Shown: positions 1-11,984, numbered from the stretch's first letter. The stretch: DNA of 64,000 nucleotides from Diadema setosum (GCF_964275005.1 NC_092688.1:18258403-18322402); one strand, 5' to 3'. Program-made: numbers and translations. Notes: generated from the sequence alone by a model not told the origin.

Positions 1-997
1 ATAAAGAGAAACAATACTCAAAAAAAAAAAGAAGAGAAAAAGCTGAATGACTGCACACAGGCACAATTTCCATCTCATTGATCTCTTCGTCATGAGAGAC
101 ATGACAACCATATGAAACAGAAAGGAAGTGATAAAAAAAAAACACCCAACCTAAACAAATATTTTTCCTCTCCTTTTAATAGCATATGAATTCAGATAAA
201 GTCATGAATAAATGCATTTTCCACCAAAGGAAACAAAGCAATAATACCTTGGGCACCCTTTTGGGCAGAGGCACAACATCTTCATCTTTAAATGAAGAGA
301 GTAAACTGGGAAGCACTCATGCTCCTCCAAGGCATACTCAATTACACATCCACTGATGAACTGTTGCCCACAGCAACCTGTCTGACGCGTGCTCATCTGG
401 ATGCAGAAAGCGGCGTAATCCCATCCAAAGGAGGGATATCTCCATCAAAGTTCTTCCTTGTGCATACCAATAAAAAAATTGTATTGAAGAAAAAAAATAA
501 TCTACTTCAAACTTTCTTCTCCTGTTTCCTGGTGGAGCCATGGTCATCTTGGTTTCACAAAAGTTACATTCACACGCAGTTGCCAATCTTGACATTTAGG
601 TCGAAAACTTAACTGTCGAAGATTAGCTCCAATCATGAATTCACAACATGGGTTCAGTGCGCACCTAAAATTTAAGATGCAACTTACGAGCAAATCCCGC
701 TCGATGATTACACCGGAAGTGCAGAGTTTTCGCTATGACCTTTTGCCCATACAAAATAGTACAGCTGGAGGTTGGCCCAGAAGCGAATGCGAAGCAAGGT
801 TCAAGCTACAATGTAACTCACAAGCTCGTTGATTATTGTGTCCACACGGAGTAAAACTACGAGTGGGACCCCCAGTGGCTCATGGATAGAGCATAAACCC
901 GAAGATGTTGTGTAGTTCTAATCATCGATTAAACTTTAAGACTGCTGACTTTCGAGTGCGTCCACACGGTGCTAAACTGTAAGCTAATCATCAAGAG
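1..997. other. Non-coding stretch, no gene supported
   Basis: No exon can be defended here. A minus-strand stretch around 250-420 has an AG-like acceptor and a GT donor and is open in more than one frame, but no frame resembles a known family and no partner exon was found nearby. The rest is AT-rich with short A runs. Confidence 0.5.
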
Positions 998-1564
998 TTA
1001 AAGGGAAGGTAAACCCAAAAAGCAATGTGGATTGAGTGAAAGCAGCAACATTAGCAGAACACATCAGTGAAAGTTTGAGGAAAAATCGGACAATCGATGC
1101 AAAAGTTATGAATTTTTAAAGTTTTGGTGTTGAAACCGCTGGATGAGGAGACTACTAGAGGATATGACGTATGAGTGGACAACAATACAAAGAAAATATA
1201 AAGGAAATTCAACAAAAATTCACTTTTCTAGAATTATGAAAGAGCAATGGACCAACCTCTTTCAGAAAGCAGGGGGAATAATTGCAACCCCTAACATATG
1301 TCAATATTAAGTTGATGGAATTTGTGATTTTCATGAAAAATGGATTTTTGTAGAATTTTCTTTATATTTTCTTGGTATTGTTGTCCACTCATACGTCATA
1401 ACCTCTAGTAGTCTCCTCGTCCAGCGGTTCCAACACCAAAACTTTAAAAATTCATAACTTTTGCATCGATTGTCCGATTTTCTTCAAACTTTCACTGATA
1501 TGTTCTTCTAATGTTGCTGCTTTCACTCAATCCACATTGCTCTTGGGGTTTATCTTCCCTTTAA
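998..1564. mobile_element. Palindromic MITE bounded by TTAA, family 1 copy 1
   Basis: The two halves are near-perfect reverse complements. The left arm begins TTAAAGGGAAGGTAAACCC and the right arm ends with the complementary sequence finishing CCCTTTAA, each arm being roughly 230-250 bp. The arms share motifs such as GAGGAGACTACTAGAGG and its complement. TTAA at both ends resembles piggyBac target duplications, but no transposase is present and the superfamily is inferred. The same family occurs at 16938-17514 and 50163-50739. Confidence 0.85.
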
Positions 1565-2078
1565 GTTTTTGATCTAAACTTAAAGTTTAGGAATAGCGTG
1601 TGAATGTAACTATAATGTCTGAGGAGCATCCCTCTTCCATTCCCCCCCCCCATTAAAACTGCCCCACAAGCTGCTATTCCAGCCCGCTTATACTTCCCCC
1701 ATGCAATTTACCACCCCCCCCCTTTCTTTTCTGTCCTCTAGTGTCCAATCTACCACCTCCCCCTTTCTTTTCTGTCCTCTAGTGACCAGGGACATTATAA
1801 TCCTGGTATTCTCAACAATTTAGGGAGACATAAATTCAGAAAATATCTCGTTTCTTTCATGTAAAAGGCATCTCGAGTAGCTGATCATCGACATGACAGA
1901 AATTCCAGTTGACGGAGTTTAACAGGAAGAGATAGGCCTATACAGGCAATTGCTGTCAAGGTTATTTTAAGCCACATGATTTCTCTCGCCAAGGAAAGGG
2001 CTTCAATCAAAGTGATGGTTCACCATTGGATCTCACTCATTGAGAATGAAAACACTGGCTCTTGTCCAAGCTGTTATC

Positions 2079-2092
2079 GTTGCCATGGATAC
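2079..2092. promoter_or_regulatory. X-box-like motif, near match
   Basis: GTTGCCATGGATAC fits the RFX-factor X-box consensus RYYNYYATRRNRAC at 13 of 14 positions. Whether it is bound is unknown. Confidence 0.3.
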
Positions 2093-2331
2093 TGCAACTT
2101 AACGTCAGAGGTTAATTCCTCTGTCATTCAAAAACTTGACATTTCTTGCCCCCCTCAACATCTTTTCATTCTTATCTCAACCTTGACTGACTTTATGACT
2201 GAATGACGTCCCTTCCTTCCTTCTTCCTGGGAAAACGCACCAGCAGATAGGGGAAATTTATTATGAACAACGCATTGAATACGCACACATCATTCCATGA
2301 CAATTATGAACATCCACCTGGCATCATTATC

Positions 2332-2345
2332 GTTACCATGGAAAC
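2332..2345. promoter_or_regulatory. X-box (RFX) motif, consensus match
   Basis: GTTACCATGGAAAC fits RYYNYYATRRNRAC at all 14 positions. RFX factors bind such sites in promoters of ciliary genes. No transcription start is evident next to it, so function is inferred only from the motif. Confidence 0.4.
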
Positions 2346-3299
2346 CGACATGCACTATGCCAGAGAATTCCAGTACTGGTATCATAACTGCAGAGACTGT
2401 GCAATGAATTGGTTCAGCTCCACGTCATTGAAAGCCCCTTGTTATCTTCCATCATTACTCTCCACACCAATGAGACATTCCATAACTCCACAAATAATGG
2501 ATGCTATACATCCCTTTAATTCAAATACAGTATGCTCCATTATGCCCCATCTGTCCATCAACTTGGAACAGTATGAAGTGAGGAAATTATTGTGAAATTT
2601 GGTCAATATTAACAAGGTTTGCGACGAAAGATTGCTGTGGGGACTTAAGCTGAAATGATGGTAACTGTCCCCTATAAAATGTTCTGTCTACTGCAGATAA
2701 AAATGTAGCTGCTTTATATAAACTGAAGGTGACAGGAAAGTGGCATATCACTTCACATGCAGTGTATCATCACTATTTTGTCAGTTGAAAGTCTGAAGGT
2801 TAGAATTCATGCACAATACAGTAAAATCATAATGACTAATGAAAGTAAAATGCCCTCGACAGTGTTTCTCTACACAGTGCATTGAATGCAAGTGGCAATT
2901 CATGAAAGTTTCATGCTGTGAGAAAGGTCCCAAATGTTCCTGGTTTTACAGTACATTCTATAAAATCAATAACCTTCTGTGAATTTGAGTGGCTGTCTGC
3001 TCATTGTATAAAATCAAATGGATTTCATAAAATCCCCAGCAAATAGATGAAATTGATTGATCTCAAAATTTACCAGATAGGTAAGGGCAAATAAAGCGAA
3101 CCACTTTGCATATTAATGAAACCATCCATACCTGCCAAATCTCAACCACTGTCATTATCTCTGCAGAGTATTCCACACAATTTTTGTTTTTTCAACGCTG
3201 TATGGTTCTTTAGAGTTTCAGTTATGAATCACATCGGCGGTGGCGAGGCAAAAACTCGGCAAATTGATTATACACAAACACAACCCTGCCGCCCGCCTG

Positions 3300-3313
3300 G
3301 TTGCTATGGCGAC
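3300..3313. promoter_or_regulatory. X-box-like motif, near match
   Basis: GTTGCTATGGCGAC is two bases from the symmetric form GTTGCCATGGCAAC. It lies in a locally GC-richer patch (3230-3330) with no supported gene. Confidence 0.3.
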
Positions 3314-4169
3314 ATTTGGATGCCGTCTCTCCAATGAAAGAAAATGAGGCATGGCGGGAGTTATGTTGCGTAGCAGGAATGGCAGACCGCAGCATGAATA
3401 AAGGTAGGTGTGAAGTGTGGATGCAAGGCATGATGGTGTCGAGTACCAATGCACACATACTTTGGAGTGGAACATGAATGAACCGCATCCATCTCTGTAC
3501 AATTGGCATAAACATGGCCGCTGGGGTTCCACTGTATCATGTAACAAATGCCAGTCGAAGCACATGCAGTGTGACAGACTCAAACTGCTTGACAGAATGT
3601 TTGCGAACACTTTTTAAAGAAACCTTATCTTTCTTACTCTGTAATATTTTCTTCTTTTTTTTCATTTTCCATGTACGCAAGAAAAGAAAGGCAAAATGTG
3701 TCATGGCAGAACAGTTCGATCTATACTGACTTCCCACTCAGATTTTGTTCTTTCTTTTTTTTTCCAATTTCGAATATTTAGTTATGTCAAGCAGTCTCAT
3801 ACATATTAAAGAGAAACTGATTTTTCCTGAAAAGAAATAAATCTTATGTCTTATATTCTGTCGTTGTGGTTCTCAATTGTGAATTAAATTACACTCACTA
3901 AATTGTCTTACAAGTCGCAATCATTCAATTATCATACAACCTCTAAAATTATGAAATATAAATGCCATATACAGTATACTGCAAATCATTACTGGCTGCA
4001 TCTCAATCATTATACTAGAAAGAGAAGTATAAATTTGCATTACAGGACATTCCACTTATCTTGAAAAACAACCAAAAAAAAAAAAAAAATCCATTCATCT
4101 CAACCTTGCACTCTGTGAATTGAATGTTTCACACCATCAGAATTCAAGAGATGTGTCGGAGACATAATA

Positions 4170-4247
4170 GAGAGAGAAAGAAGAGAGAGAAAGAAGAAGA
4201 AAAAGAAGAAGAAGAAGAAGAGGAAGAAGAAAAAGAGAGAGAAAGAA
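4170..4247. repeat. Purine-rich (GA/GAA) microsatellite
   Basis: An almost uninterrupted purine strand of AGAG and AAGAAG units. Such tracts can form triplex structures; nothing else is visible in it. Confidence 0.8.
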
Positions 4248-4496
4248 TGTCACGTAAGTTTATGTACCAATGCGTAAATTGATGTGACAGTTGAAAGCAT
4301 GCCTAGAGGTAGAATTTCAAAATGATCAAAGTCTAAAAAAATTTGCCAGTGGGGTGGCGGGGGAAACACATATTTGCCAAGTTTCCCTTTCAAGTTCAGT
4401 GTGGGTTCCTCGAAGGAACTAATGCACAGGCATGAAATCCTGAGAGGGGGCCATTCACACTGTAAGAAAAAGAGGGGAAAGAATGCTAACATGACA

Positions 4497-4538
4497 TTGA
4501 TTTTATGACATTATTTTTAAAATAATGTCATAAATCAA
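4497..4538. repeat. Perfect AT-rich hairpin
   Basis: The arms GATTTATGACATTATTTT and their complement are nearly contiguous, with one extra T in the left arm, forming a stem of about 20 bp with almost no loop. It may be the remnant of a tiny palindromic MITE. Confidence 0.7.
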
Positions 4539-5497
4539 AATTTTGCAACATCTGGGTGAAAGTTGCTAAAAGCAAATTATGCTAAAAACCACTAGAAACA
4601 TTGCCAGAAAAATGACAAACCAGAGGGTAATTTCTCTTTATGGTGACTTCACATTAAGTTTGCTGAAGCATAAAATATGAAAAAACTGGCTGGCTACAGC
4701 AAATTGGCAACATATGTCACTTGACTCTGGCTTACTCATCACTACCACGTACAAAATGTGCAGTTTGTCACCCGAGCTTCTGTTACGTCACGGCCGCAAC
4801 GCGTGCAACATATTCCCGCGCCAAATAGGCATGGGCATTATAGTGGCAAGAAACTCAATGATACATGCGTCTTTTGAACTTCACTGATGTTTAATGCAGT
4901 GTGAATGCAAAGCTCAAAACACTGCAATTGTTTTAAGTATGGTATCTCTGTATTTTGCAATGAGAATACACCTAGGAACGCCAGACTCCAATCCAGTGAT
5001 CACTTTCCTCGACCCCTGCATGCAGCCTCAAAAAAGTGCATCATATTTCAGAGTAGATTTCAGCTCTGACTTTTGCAAAAGGCCATCCTACTTTGATAAT
5101 GAATTGGTTCTGAAATGGGAGAGGGCGTAACACGGATGTTAAGGTTTTTTGCTTTTGTTTGTTTATTTGCTTTTTGAGCCACCGGTTCGCAGTCTCGCCA
5201 AATGTGCAGTAAGTGGACAGGAATTCATCAGTTATTGCTTGGCATTCTGAATGACCTCTTCCGACTTTAGTCGACAATTTTCTTTTCTTTTTAATAACGC
5301 ACTTAACCTATTCTGACCTTTGCAATGACTCACTTAAGAACTTCGTAGGATCAGCGATGACGAATAGGGTCAAAAACCAGATTCTTGTCACACATGCCAC
5401 GTATCAATTCATGATGAATTAAAGAATAAATGAAACTTGAAACCAAGTAGGCAGCGGGAAAATTGCTTTCTGCATTCCACGTATCATATTGGTAATA

Positions 5498-6351
5498 CAG
5501 TATTCATCGCATAATCGGGCATCTGATAATCGGGAACCTCGCTTAAATGACATACGCTTCCCAGAAACATTTCCAATGCACGTTATTTTCACTGGATAAT
5601 CGGGCGGGGACCTCTGATAAACGGGACAATTTTTCTTCAAGCGATCTTTGATTTTGTTGATATTTTACACAAAAAGTCTACCAAAATACCACAACAATAT
5701 TTCAAAGATTCCCTATCAGTTGTCGTTTACATCAAACTTACAAAGCAAGCTTCGGACTGGTGTGTTTTGACCTCCGTCCATCCACTACACGTACATTATA
5801 GCTCGCTGCCCGCCTTCGCTTTTCTGTACATGTGTATAATGGCGAGCTAGATCGCTACAACACACACACAGTGCAGTGATTGCGGCAAGTAAACAATCAA
5901 GCAGTGATGATTGAATGATTGAAGGACTTTTCATTGACGTTCCCACATCAGTTCTGGGTAATCATTGCCCATGGTTGTGGATATGTATTTATACGGAACG
6001 CCCTACGTGTCCAAGAATTCTACGAATGTTTAAGAAAGTGCTAGCTTTTAATCCACATATTTTGTGTTCGAAGAGAGGTGACAGAAGAAGAACCCGGTTG
6101 CGATTACTCTACATCATTGCGAGAATGCAGGGAGAGCTAGAGGGTCGTGCCGAGGGGTAGCGTGGTTGTGTATTCATGTACATGTACAGTACGTCAGTAT
6201 GCATGTGTGTGTGTGTGTGTGTGTGTGTGCACTACATGTACATGTCGTATGCAGTTAGTGTATGGTGAGTGCTCATCGCGAAATCGGGCACCCCGCTTAA
6301 AGGGGCCGTGTTTGCTACTCCCAACCTGTCCCGATTATGCGATGAATACTG
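5498..6351. mobile_element. Pogo/Tigger-like TIR element, non-autonomous, 854 bp
   Basis: Terminal inverted repeats of 22 bp are identical at both ends, starting CAGTATTCATCGCATAATCG at 5498 and ending with its complement at 6351. TA flanks both sides (5496-5497 and 6352-6353), as expected for the Tc1/mariner superfamily, and the CAGT start is typical of pogo-type elements. Subterminal TCGGGC motifs recur several times. No transposase reading frame of useful length is present, so it must have been moved in trans. It contains a GT microsatellite near 6202-6229. The perfect TIRs suggest a fairly recent insertion. Confidence 0.85.
6202..6229. repeat. (GT)n microsatellite
   Basis: About 13 GT units inside the pogo-like element. 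Confidence 0.9.
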
Positions 6352-7559
6352 TACTACTTGTCCGAACTCTGATGATGTCAGCTGCACCACATGGGGGGGG
6401 GGGGCCAAAAGTAAGATAATTGAAATCATCTGCTATATATTATGTATTAGCTGCTTTTCCATCCTAGATAAAGGTTGAACAACAACAACAACAATAACAA
6501 ACAAAGACAAAACAGGCCACAATATTGCAACAGAAAAAGAGTCTCCAGCATTCATTTTATATCAAACAATTGATATAATGATGTCCAAAATTACCATGTT
6601 CATGAATGTTTTACATCTAAAGGCTTCTAATAATCATTATGCTTCACTAGGTTCTCTAATTTTCTAGGCCATTCAAAGGATGCAAAAAGCATTATAATTA
6701 TTGTCATTTTCATCACTACTACTACTATCATTACTACTATTATTATCATCATGACATAATGTTGTAGCAAAGTGAGCCTTCATCAACCTACGGTACTTCC
6801 ATTATAAAGGTCATGAAAAAAGCTGATAAAATGTCCAATACTGTCAATATTGTATTCCCAGTTTTATATCAAGATATATCAATATGGTGATGTTTGAATA
6901 CTGATGTTGATATTAGATATATGTTAAATGACATCGTTTTCCATGTTTTATAATTTTGGCAACATGATGTCTCTCTGTTGTCATAATTAAATGTTTGTAT
7001 GTAATTGAATTGTATATCTTTTTTTTTGTAGAAAACATGTGAACAAAACAAATATCCTTGATATGGACAAAAAATGATCGCAATGAATTAAAGAATGAAA
7101 TGTGGGAACTTTGTATCTCTTGTAGTAGCTCTCAAATCTCTCCCTGTTATCTCTCATATCCTAGGTCTTTCTTTTTTTTTAAGTAGATCTGGGTATTAAG
7201 TTTATCATGGGCCTCTTGCCAGATTAAAAGGTGGAATAAGGCATCTTTTCACCTTGGAGGCCACCATGTGTGTCAGCTTCCATTAATGCAGTGTGCAAAT
7301 TAGGCTTCTTGCGGTGAGCTTTTCTAAGAACAATCCTTCAGTCACAGCCCCTGGACAAGATGAAACATCTCGCTATCTGCACACAGTTCTCGGGTGAAGG
7401 ATGGTGCCACATCATGTACACAGAGATACATGAATTCGAGACATTGGCGTGGTGTCAACCGAAGCTTGAACCCGCAACCTCTGGATCAGAGGTCGAGCAA
7501 TTTTGTAACGAGACCGGAATGATAATACAGCTGTGGGAAATTGTGTTACCAGTACCACG

Positions 7560-7905
7560 TCATCACGCTCGTAGTAAAGCACTTCCAAATTTACGGTTGG
7601 CGCTGTGTGCCCTTTGATTCTTGATCAGTATCATTCTATATAGAGGATTTGCCCCCGGAGTCAACAACATTACACACAATCACTATAATTCAAGCACTTC
7701 CAAATTTACGGTCGGAGCTGTGTGCCCTTTGACTCTTTATTAAAACCCGTTGAGGATGGACTGATTATGCTACAACACGCATTTCCCATAGACACTTGCC
7801 CAAGTATACTCGGGACTTGTCCTCAACGGGTTAATGTCATTTACAGAGGACTATCCCAGGAGTCAACAATGTGACACACAATCATTATAATTGAAGCAAT
7901 TCTAT
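7560..7905. repeat. Tandem duplication, second copy split by a MITE
   Basis: The segment containing AAGCACTTCCAAATTTACGG, TGTGTGCCCTTTGA, a GAGGA block, GAGTCAACAA and ACACACAATCA occurs twice in a row (about 7585-7695 and 7693-7905). The second copy is interrupted after CTCTTTA by the 95-bp palindromic MITE at 7740-7834; the first copy therefore shows the empty site. Confidence 0.75.
7740..7834. mobile_element. Small palindromic MITE with TTAA ends
   Basis: Begins TTAAAACCCGTTGAGGAT and ends TGTCCTCAACGGGTTAA, giving an inverted repeat of about 15 bp. The adjacent duplicated segment gives an independent empty-site comparison. No coding capacity. Confidence 0.8.
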
Positions 7906-8169
7906 GTCTGAACGACCCCTTTAATTCAGAGGACAAAGATATGCTCCTGTTTGCACATTCTATCAAAAATGCAAAATGAAAAAAAGTTACATTCTTTCTT
8001 TTGTCATTATCATTCACACCCAGATTGGTTGGGTAGTAACAAAAGAAAGGAAATTTTATTTGGTTTGAACAAATATACACCTGTAGATCTAACACTTTTC
8101 AGTGAGCTACAGAGACACAAGTGCTGTATACTGTATTGATTTGAATAGGATAGTTGAACAGTGCAATAC

Positions 8170-8356
8170 CACGGAAGTTATCGTCGGTAAGATCAGTGAT
8201 AACATGAAGAAGTAGATGTGGGAATATGAAGAAGGGTCTGTGTGGGAAGACAACAGCTGCCTGGATCTCGACTTTTTGGATACAAGTCTGTGTGCCTCGG
8301 TTATTCAACCGCAGCTCGTTCTCCGACACAGGAAGTGAGTCAGGACAATATTCCAT
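8170..8356 (-). CDS. Possible exon of unknown gene, weak
   Basis: Read on the minus strand, a pyrimidine-rich acceptor ending TTTCTGCCAG precedes an open frame beginning MEYCPDSLPVSENELRLNN. It stays open to a possible GT donor just after 8170 and beyond. The frame has balanced codon use, but no family is recognised and no partner exon was found. It lies beyond the stop codon of gene A, so it would belong to another gene. It may well be chance. Confidence 0.2.
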
Positions 8357-10645
8357 CTGGCAGAAAGCACAGCGCCCCCGACAGTGAACGCCACAGACAA
8401 TGATCCCCCTTGGCCTTTAAGACTTTCACTACCAAGGGGGTGTGATGTTGGCATGGTACAGGAATCAATTTGGGGGGGGGGATAGGGGGCTGTTTCAGCA
8501 ATGAACAGCTTAAACGAGACCATAAAAGCACTTCTCAGAATAGTGGAAACGATGCCAAAACAGACACTCCTTGTGATGTTTCATTTTTGTGTGAATAGTA
8601 TAAAGGCATCCCCAGCATCAAGACTATAAACCCTTGTTAGTCCATCATGAACCCATAGTATGGGACAAGCCACCTATAGCAGAAAACTAAAGTCACATTC
8701 CTGAAGACTAGGAAAACACAATCAAAATGTCGGATGAGAAACATTGCATTGATAACAGGAAAATCTGTAGGACATTTTATTCAGCTTCATGCTCCCTGCA
8801 GACATTAAATTTTGCTGGATGCTTAAAATACTATTTTACCACATGAATGATGCCATCTTATGACTACATTCAATACAGAATTGCTTCAACTGTATAATAC
8901 CCATGATGTATCTATGATCAACATGTCGAGGACCTCGCTAACACCATTGATTGGAGACAAAGGCCTCATCAGAAATTGGATCCTGATGATGCTCCCAGAT
9001 GCATCTTACCAGCAATGTATTGTCATATACACCAAACGTCCTATTTTATTGGCGATAATAACATCATTACGCCCACACACAGCATTTAGGAAAGTGATAA
9101 TCTTTGGGTAAGAATAGCTCTTTTGTGGAAAAGAAGAATAGGGAAGCCTTACAAACCATTTTCTAAGTGCTGGAAACAACATGCCCAGATACCATTAAAT
9201 TATGCTTTTCACTAACAAAGGGCTTCACATAACATGTCACATACATACATGTATATCATGCAGCTTTGCAAATATTAATCAAAGCTAACAATGCTTGGAC
9301 ACAAAAGCGTATTTCTTCTCCTTTTGATTCTTTCTTTTATTAACCCATCTTCATCATTACACTTATCAACCCACTCTTTGTTATATCATCGGCTGAGAAC
9401 CAGAAAGACGTTATCGTAATGGGGGGGGGGGGTATTGACATATTGGTATCATGTTGAAGAGCTTGGTCTCCTCTACATTACGGTGTCAATTCTAAATCCT
9501 TTTCACGGTCAGTAAAATGTTCAAATCAAAACCACAAGGGCACTATTTTACCTGATATTTGGAACAATGGTTATATATTTAATTTCAATTTCATGAAAAT
9601 TGATTGTTTTGTTTTTATCAACGCTCAAATCTCAGAATGCAATAGCGCTCTTCTGGTTCTCAGCTGAGGATATATTCTATATATTTTATGTCATTTGCTC
9701 CCACTAATATTCCTCCATCTATTAAAACATTCATTTTTCTCTATGCTGCTTTCACTTTTGCTACCAGTATGACTAATGACTCTCAATGGATTCATCACTT
9801 CTGTCGGGTCAAATGATTTGGCTTGTACAGCCATATCTTGCATTCGCACTCGTGGCAACCACAGTCTACAGCAAAACCCCACTCAACAGGAACTTGATAA
9901 AGTGATTCTCATATACACTCACATCCGTATGGCTAAACTGAACTGGGTTGAGAAAAGAAATAATAATCTATTACTAGTGATAGTTCCAGTAATCACTGCT
10001 CTGGTTCACTTCTACGAGAACTACAAATTGTCTGTCTATTTGCAGTTTTTAAGAGTCTATTTTGCATATATCGATACTATGGCATCTGAAGGCATGTGTC
10101 GTTGTAGTCGCTATTGTGGTCTTGTACTATAGACTATTTCCAAATTGAGTGAAATGAGGCATTCATACATTATGCAGGAGCTAATACTAACATCTTGTCG
10201 GCCGAAGTATATCTCTTGTGAGGAACAAGATAACATCATGCACCACTGTGCAGAATCATGAAAAATTCAGCAATGTTGGGGTGGAGGGGGGGAGGGGGAG
10301 GAATATACGGGGATATACATGATGTTGCATGATAAAATGCAAGATGATAAATCATACATGTAATGCGTCCATCTCCCTTGTTGTGAAGTAGATATCATTC
10401 AAATCTGCATTAGGGAATTGTTGAGATGACCAGATTATACAATGTGCATTTTGATGCCAGTGATAATGATTACAGCAATGATAACAACAGTGAAATCTAT
10501 TCTGTACTCTGGGCAAGGGTGGAAGCTCCAGATTTTGATGTCTAGTATGATGTTTGATCCACAGGGTTGACCTGGGGAAGACAGACTTTAGTGGTCAAAG
10601 TGGAGGGTATACACCCTCATCCAAAACTGTTGCAGACATGAAACT

Positions 10646-10658
10646 GTTGCTAGGCAAC
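10646..10658. promoter_or_regulatory. X-box, perfect inverted repeat
   Basis: GTTGCTAGGCAAC is the 13-bp symmetric form of the RFX binding site (complement GTTGCCTAGCAAC). It lies about 150 bp beyond the probable stop codon of gene A, so it could sit in its 3' region or serve an unseen promoter. Binding is inferred from motif only. Confidence 0.45.
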
Positions 10659-10807
10659 CACTGCAGCCCGAGCATGGGTAGACCAGGCACATGGGGGAGA
10701 TGACTCGCTTTATACGAGCTAGGCAGCAGAAAAGCATTGAAATCCATCAAAACTCTGCAAGGACTGAAACCTTTTATTCCTCCCCTCCAGCTATGACATC
10801 ATCAGGG

Positions 10808-10984
10808 TCACGAACTAGACGAGAGCTGTCGGATGAGCTCCTCGAAGTGTGCCAGCTCTACGCATCGGGGAAACGAAGGTTGTATAAAAGGCAGATCGTC
10901 ACTCCACCTTCCGCTGTTATCACTGCGAACATCTCCACTAACAAAGAGCTGAGTGCCTCGGCACACGAGTCTATTCAGAAGTCG
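10808..10984 (-). CDS. Gene A, probable last coding exon
   Basis: A 59-codon minus-strand frame starts RLLNRLVCRGTQLFVSGD and ends LIRQLSSSS before TGA (10808-10810). It has coding-like composition including GDVRSDNSGRWSDD and FPRCVELAHFEEL. The acceptor chosen (GATGAAAAG just before 10984) leaves phase 0, which agrees with the phase-0 donor of the exon at 12130-12321 and gives EQEYK followed by RLLNR. An alternative acceptor eight bases earlier (GCAAAG) would need another phase. The opposite strand is also open over this stretch but has no splice support. The protein family is not recognised. Confidence 0.5.
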   Translation of the reverse strand, partial: RLLNRLVCRGTQLFVSGDVRSDNSGRWSDDLPFIQPSFPRCVELAHFEELIRQLSSSS

Positions 10985-11495
10985 CTTTTCATCTTTGCAA
11001 TCGAGAAGTGAATGAAATGCCAGTGCATGAAGAAAGATAACTCAATAGATGTGTGGCAATATCACTACAGATCACATCCTCATTCGTCATTCCAGTAGGA
11101 AAAAAAAATAAGCTCTTTTATTACACGGCAGTCACATTCAATCCATCTTCACCTTTTCAAAGCCCACTATACACTGTACATGCCAAGCCACACAAATACA
11201 CCTACTGCATGATAAATGCATTTATTTTGTACATCTAACAGAAGCGTATCATCAGTCTATTATAAACAACACCACAGAACTCAAATATTCTCGTCGAAGG
11301 GATGACAATCACATTTTGGCCATCGCCAGAAAGATTTGCACAAAACTTGCCATCATTTCAAGTCAGTAAGATTGATACATACAGCATGAATTTCCACTTT
11401 TAATATACGTATACACTCAGATGGTTGAGGATACATGTATGTGGCATAATAGAATGTACTTGATCTTAGATACAATGAGCGAAGGATACAGAATA

Positions 11496-11893
11496 TTCAA
11501 AGGGATTGTACCGTTTTGGTTGAGACTTAACTTCAGGTTTTTATCATTTTTGGTGAGATAGTAAGAAACCTCTCATGAAATATGAAAGAGCATGTAATTC
11601 TATGAGGATTTCAACGTTAATTAGATGAAAATTGATTTGGAAATGGCTGAGATATCCAAAACAGAGCAATCCTAATAAAGTGTGGGACCCACATATCATT
11701 ATTAAGATCGTTTTGTTTTACTTTGTTTTTGGATGTTTCAGCTATTCCAAACCCGATTTTCATCAAATAAAATTTGAATTCCTCTTAAAGTGGTATGCTC
11801 TGTACTATTTCATAAGTGTTCTCTTGGTATCTCGCAAAAAAAAAGTTAAAGCCCAAATTTCATCTTCACCAATACTGTACCATCCCTTTAAAG
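11496..11893. mobile_element. MITE with AAAGGGAT/ATCCCTTTAA ends, about 400 bp
   Basis: The left end CAAAGGGATTGTACCG and right end TACCATCCCTTTAA are imperfect inverted repeats, and subterminal regions also pair loosely. The inside has no coding capacity. Boundaries are approximate. Confidence 0.55.
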
Positions 11894-11984
11894 CTTATAG
11901 TCCAGGTGCATCAAACAATCAATGTCCTATATTCAGAACATATCTACATTCATGGGTCTAGGGCAATTAGCCTGGACCCTTCCC

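Larger units (their letters stand above)
1565..5497. other. Non-coding stretch with simple repeats
   Basis: No convincing exon was seen. The stretch holds C-rich runs near 1641-1650 and 1709-1720, a local duplication of about 25 bp ending TCTGTCCTCTAGTG (about 1716-1786), three X-box-like motifs listed separately, an A run near 4076-4090, a purine microsatellite near 4170-4247 and a hairpin at 4497-4538. Longer open frames at 1976-2206, 2263-2595 and 3218-3610 lack splice context and family resemblance. Confidence 0.5.
6352..10807. other. Mostly non-coding, downstream of gene A
   Basis: The stretch lies beyond the likely stop codon of the minus-strand gene that ends at 10808. It carries a broken tandem duplication (7560-7905), a MITE at 7740-7834, a weak exon candidate at 8170-8356, a G run near 9421-9431 and an X-box at 10646-10658. 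The rest of it shows no supported gene. Confidence 0.5.

Noticed and set aside
202-595. Minus-strand frames containing TRQTGCCGQQFISGCVIEY and LRRFLHPDEHASDRLLWATV
   Set aside because: Different frames over the same bases are both open, splice sites are mediocre and no family or neighbouring exon supports a choice.
6300-6480. Plus-strand frames MLIAKSGTPLKGAVFATPNL and similar
   Set aside because: They read the TIR end of the pogo-like element and match no transposase.
9750-9872. Minus-strand frame VRMQDMAVQAKSFDPTEVMN with an acceptor TTTTGCTGTAG and a donor GTAGCA
   Set aside because: Looks exon-like, but lies beyond the stop of gene A and has no partner exon. Kept out for lack of support.
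10691-11011. Plus-strand 106-codon frame
   Set aside because: Opposite strand to the gene A terminal exon; no splice support or start context, so treated as its shadow.
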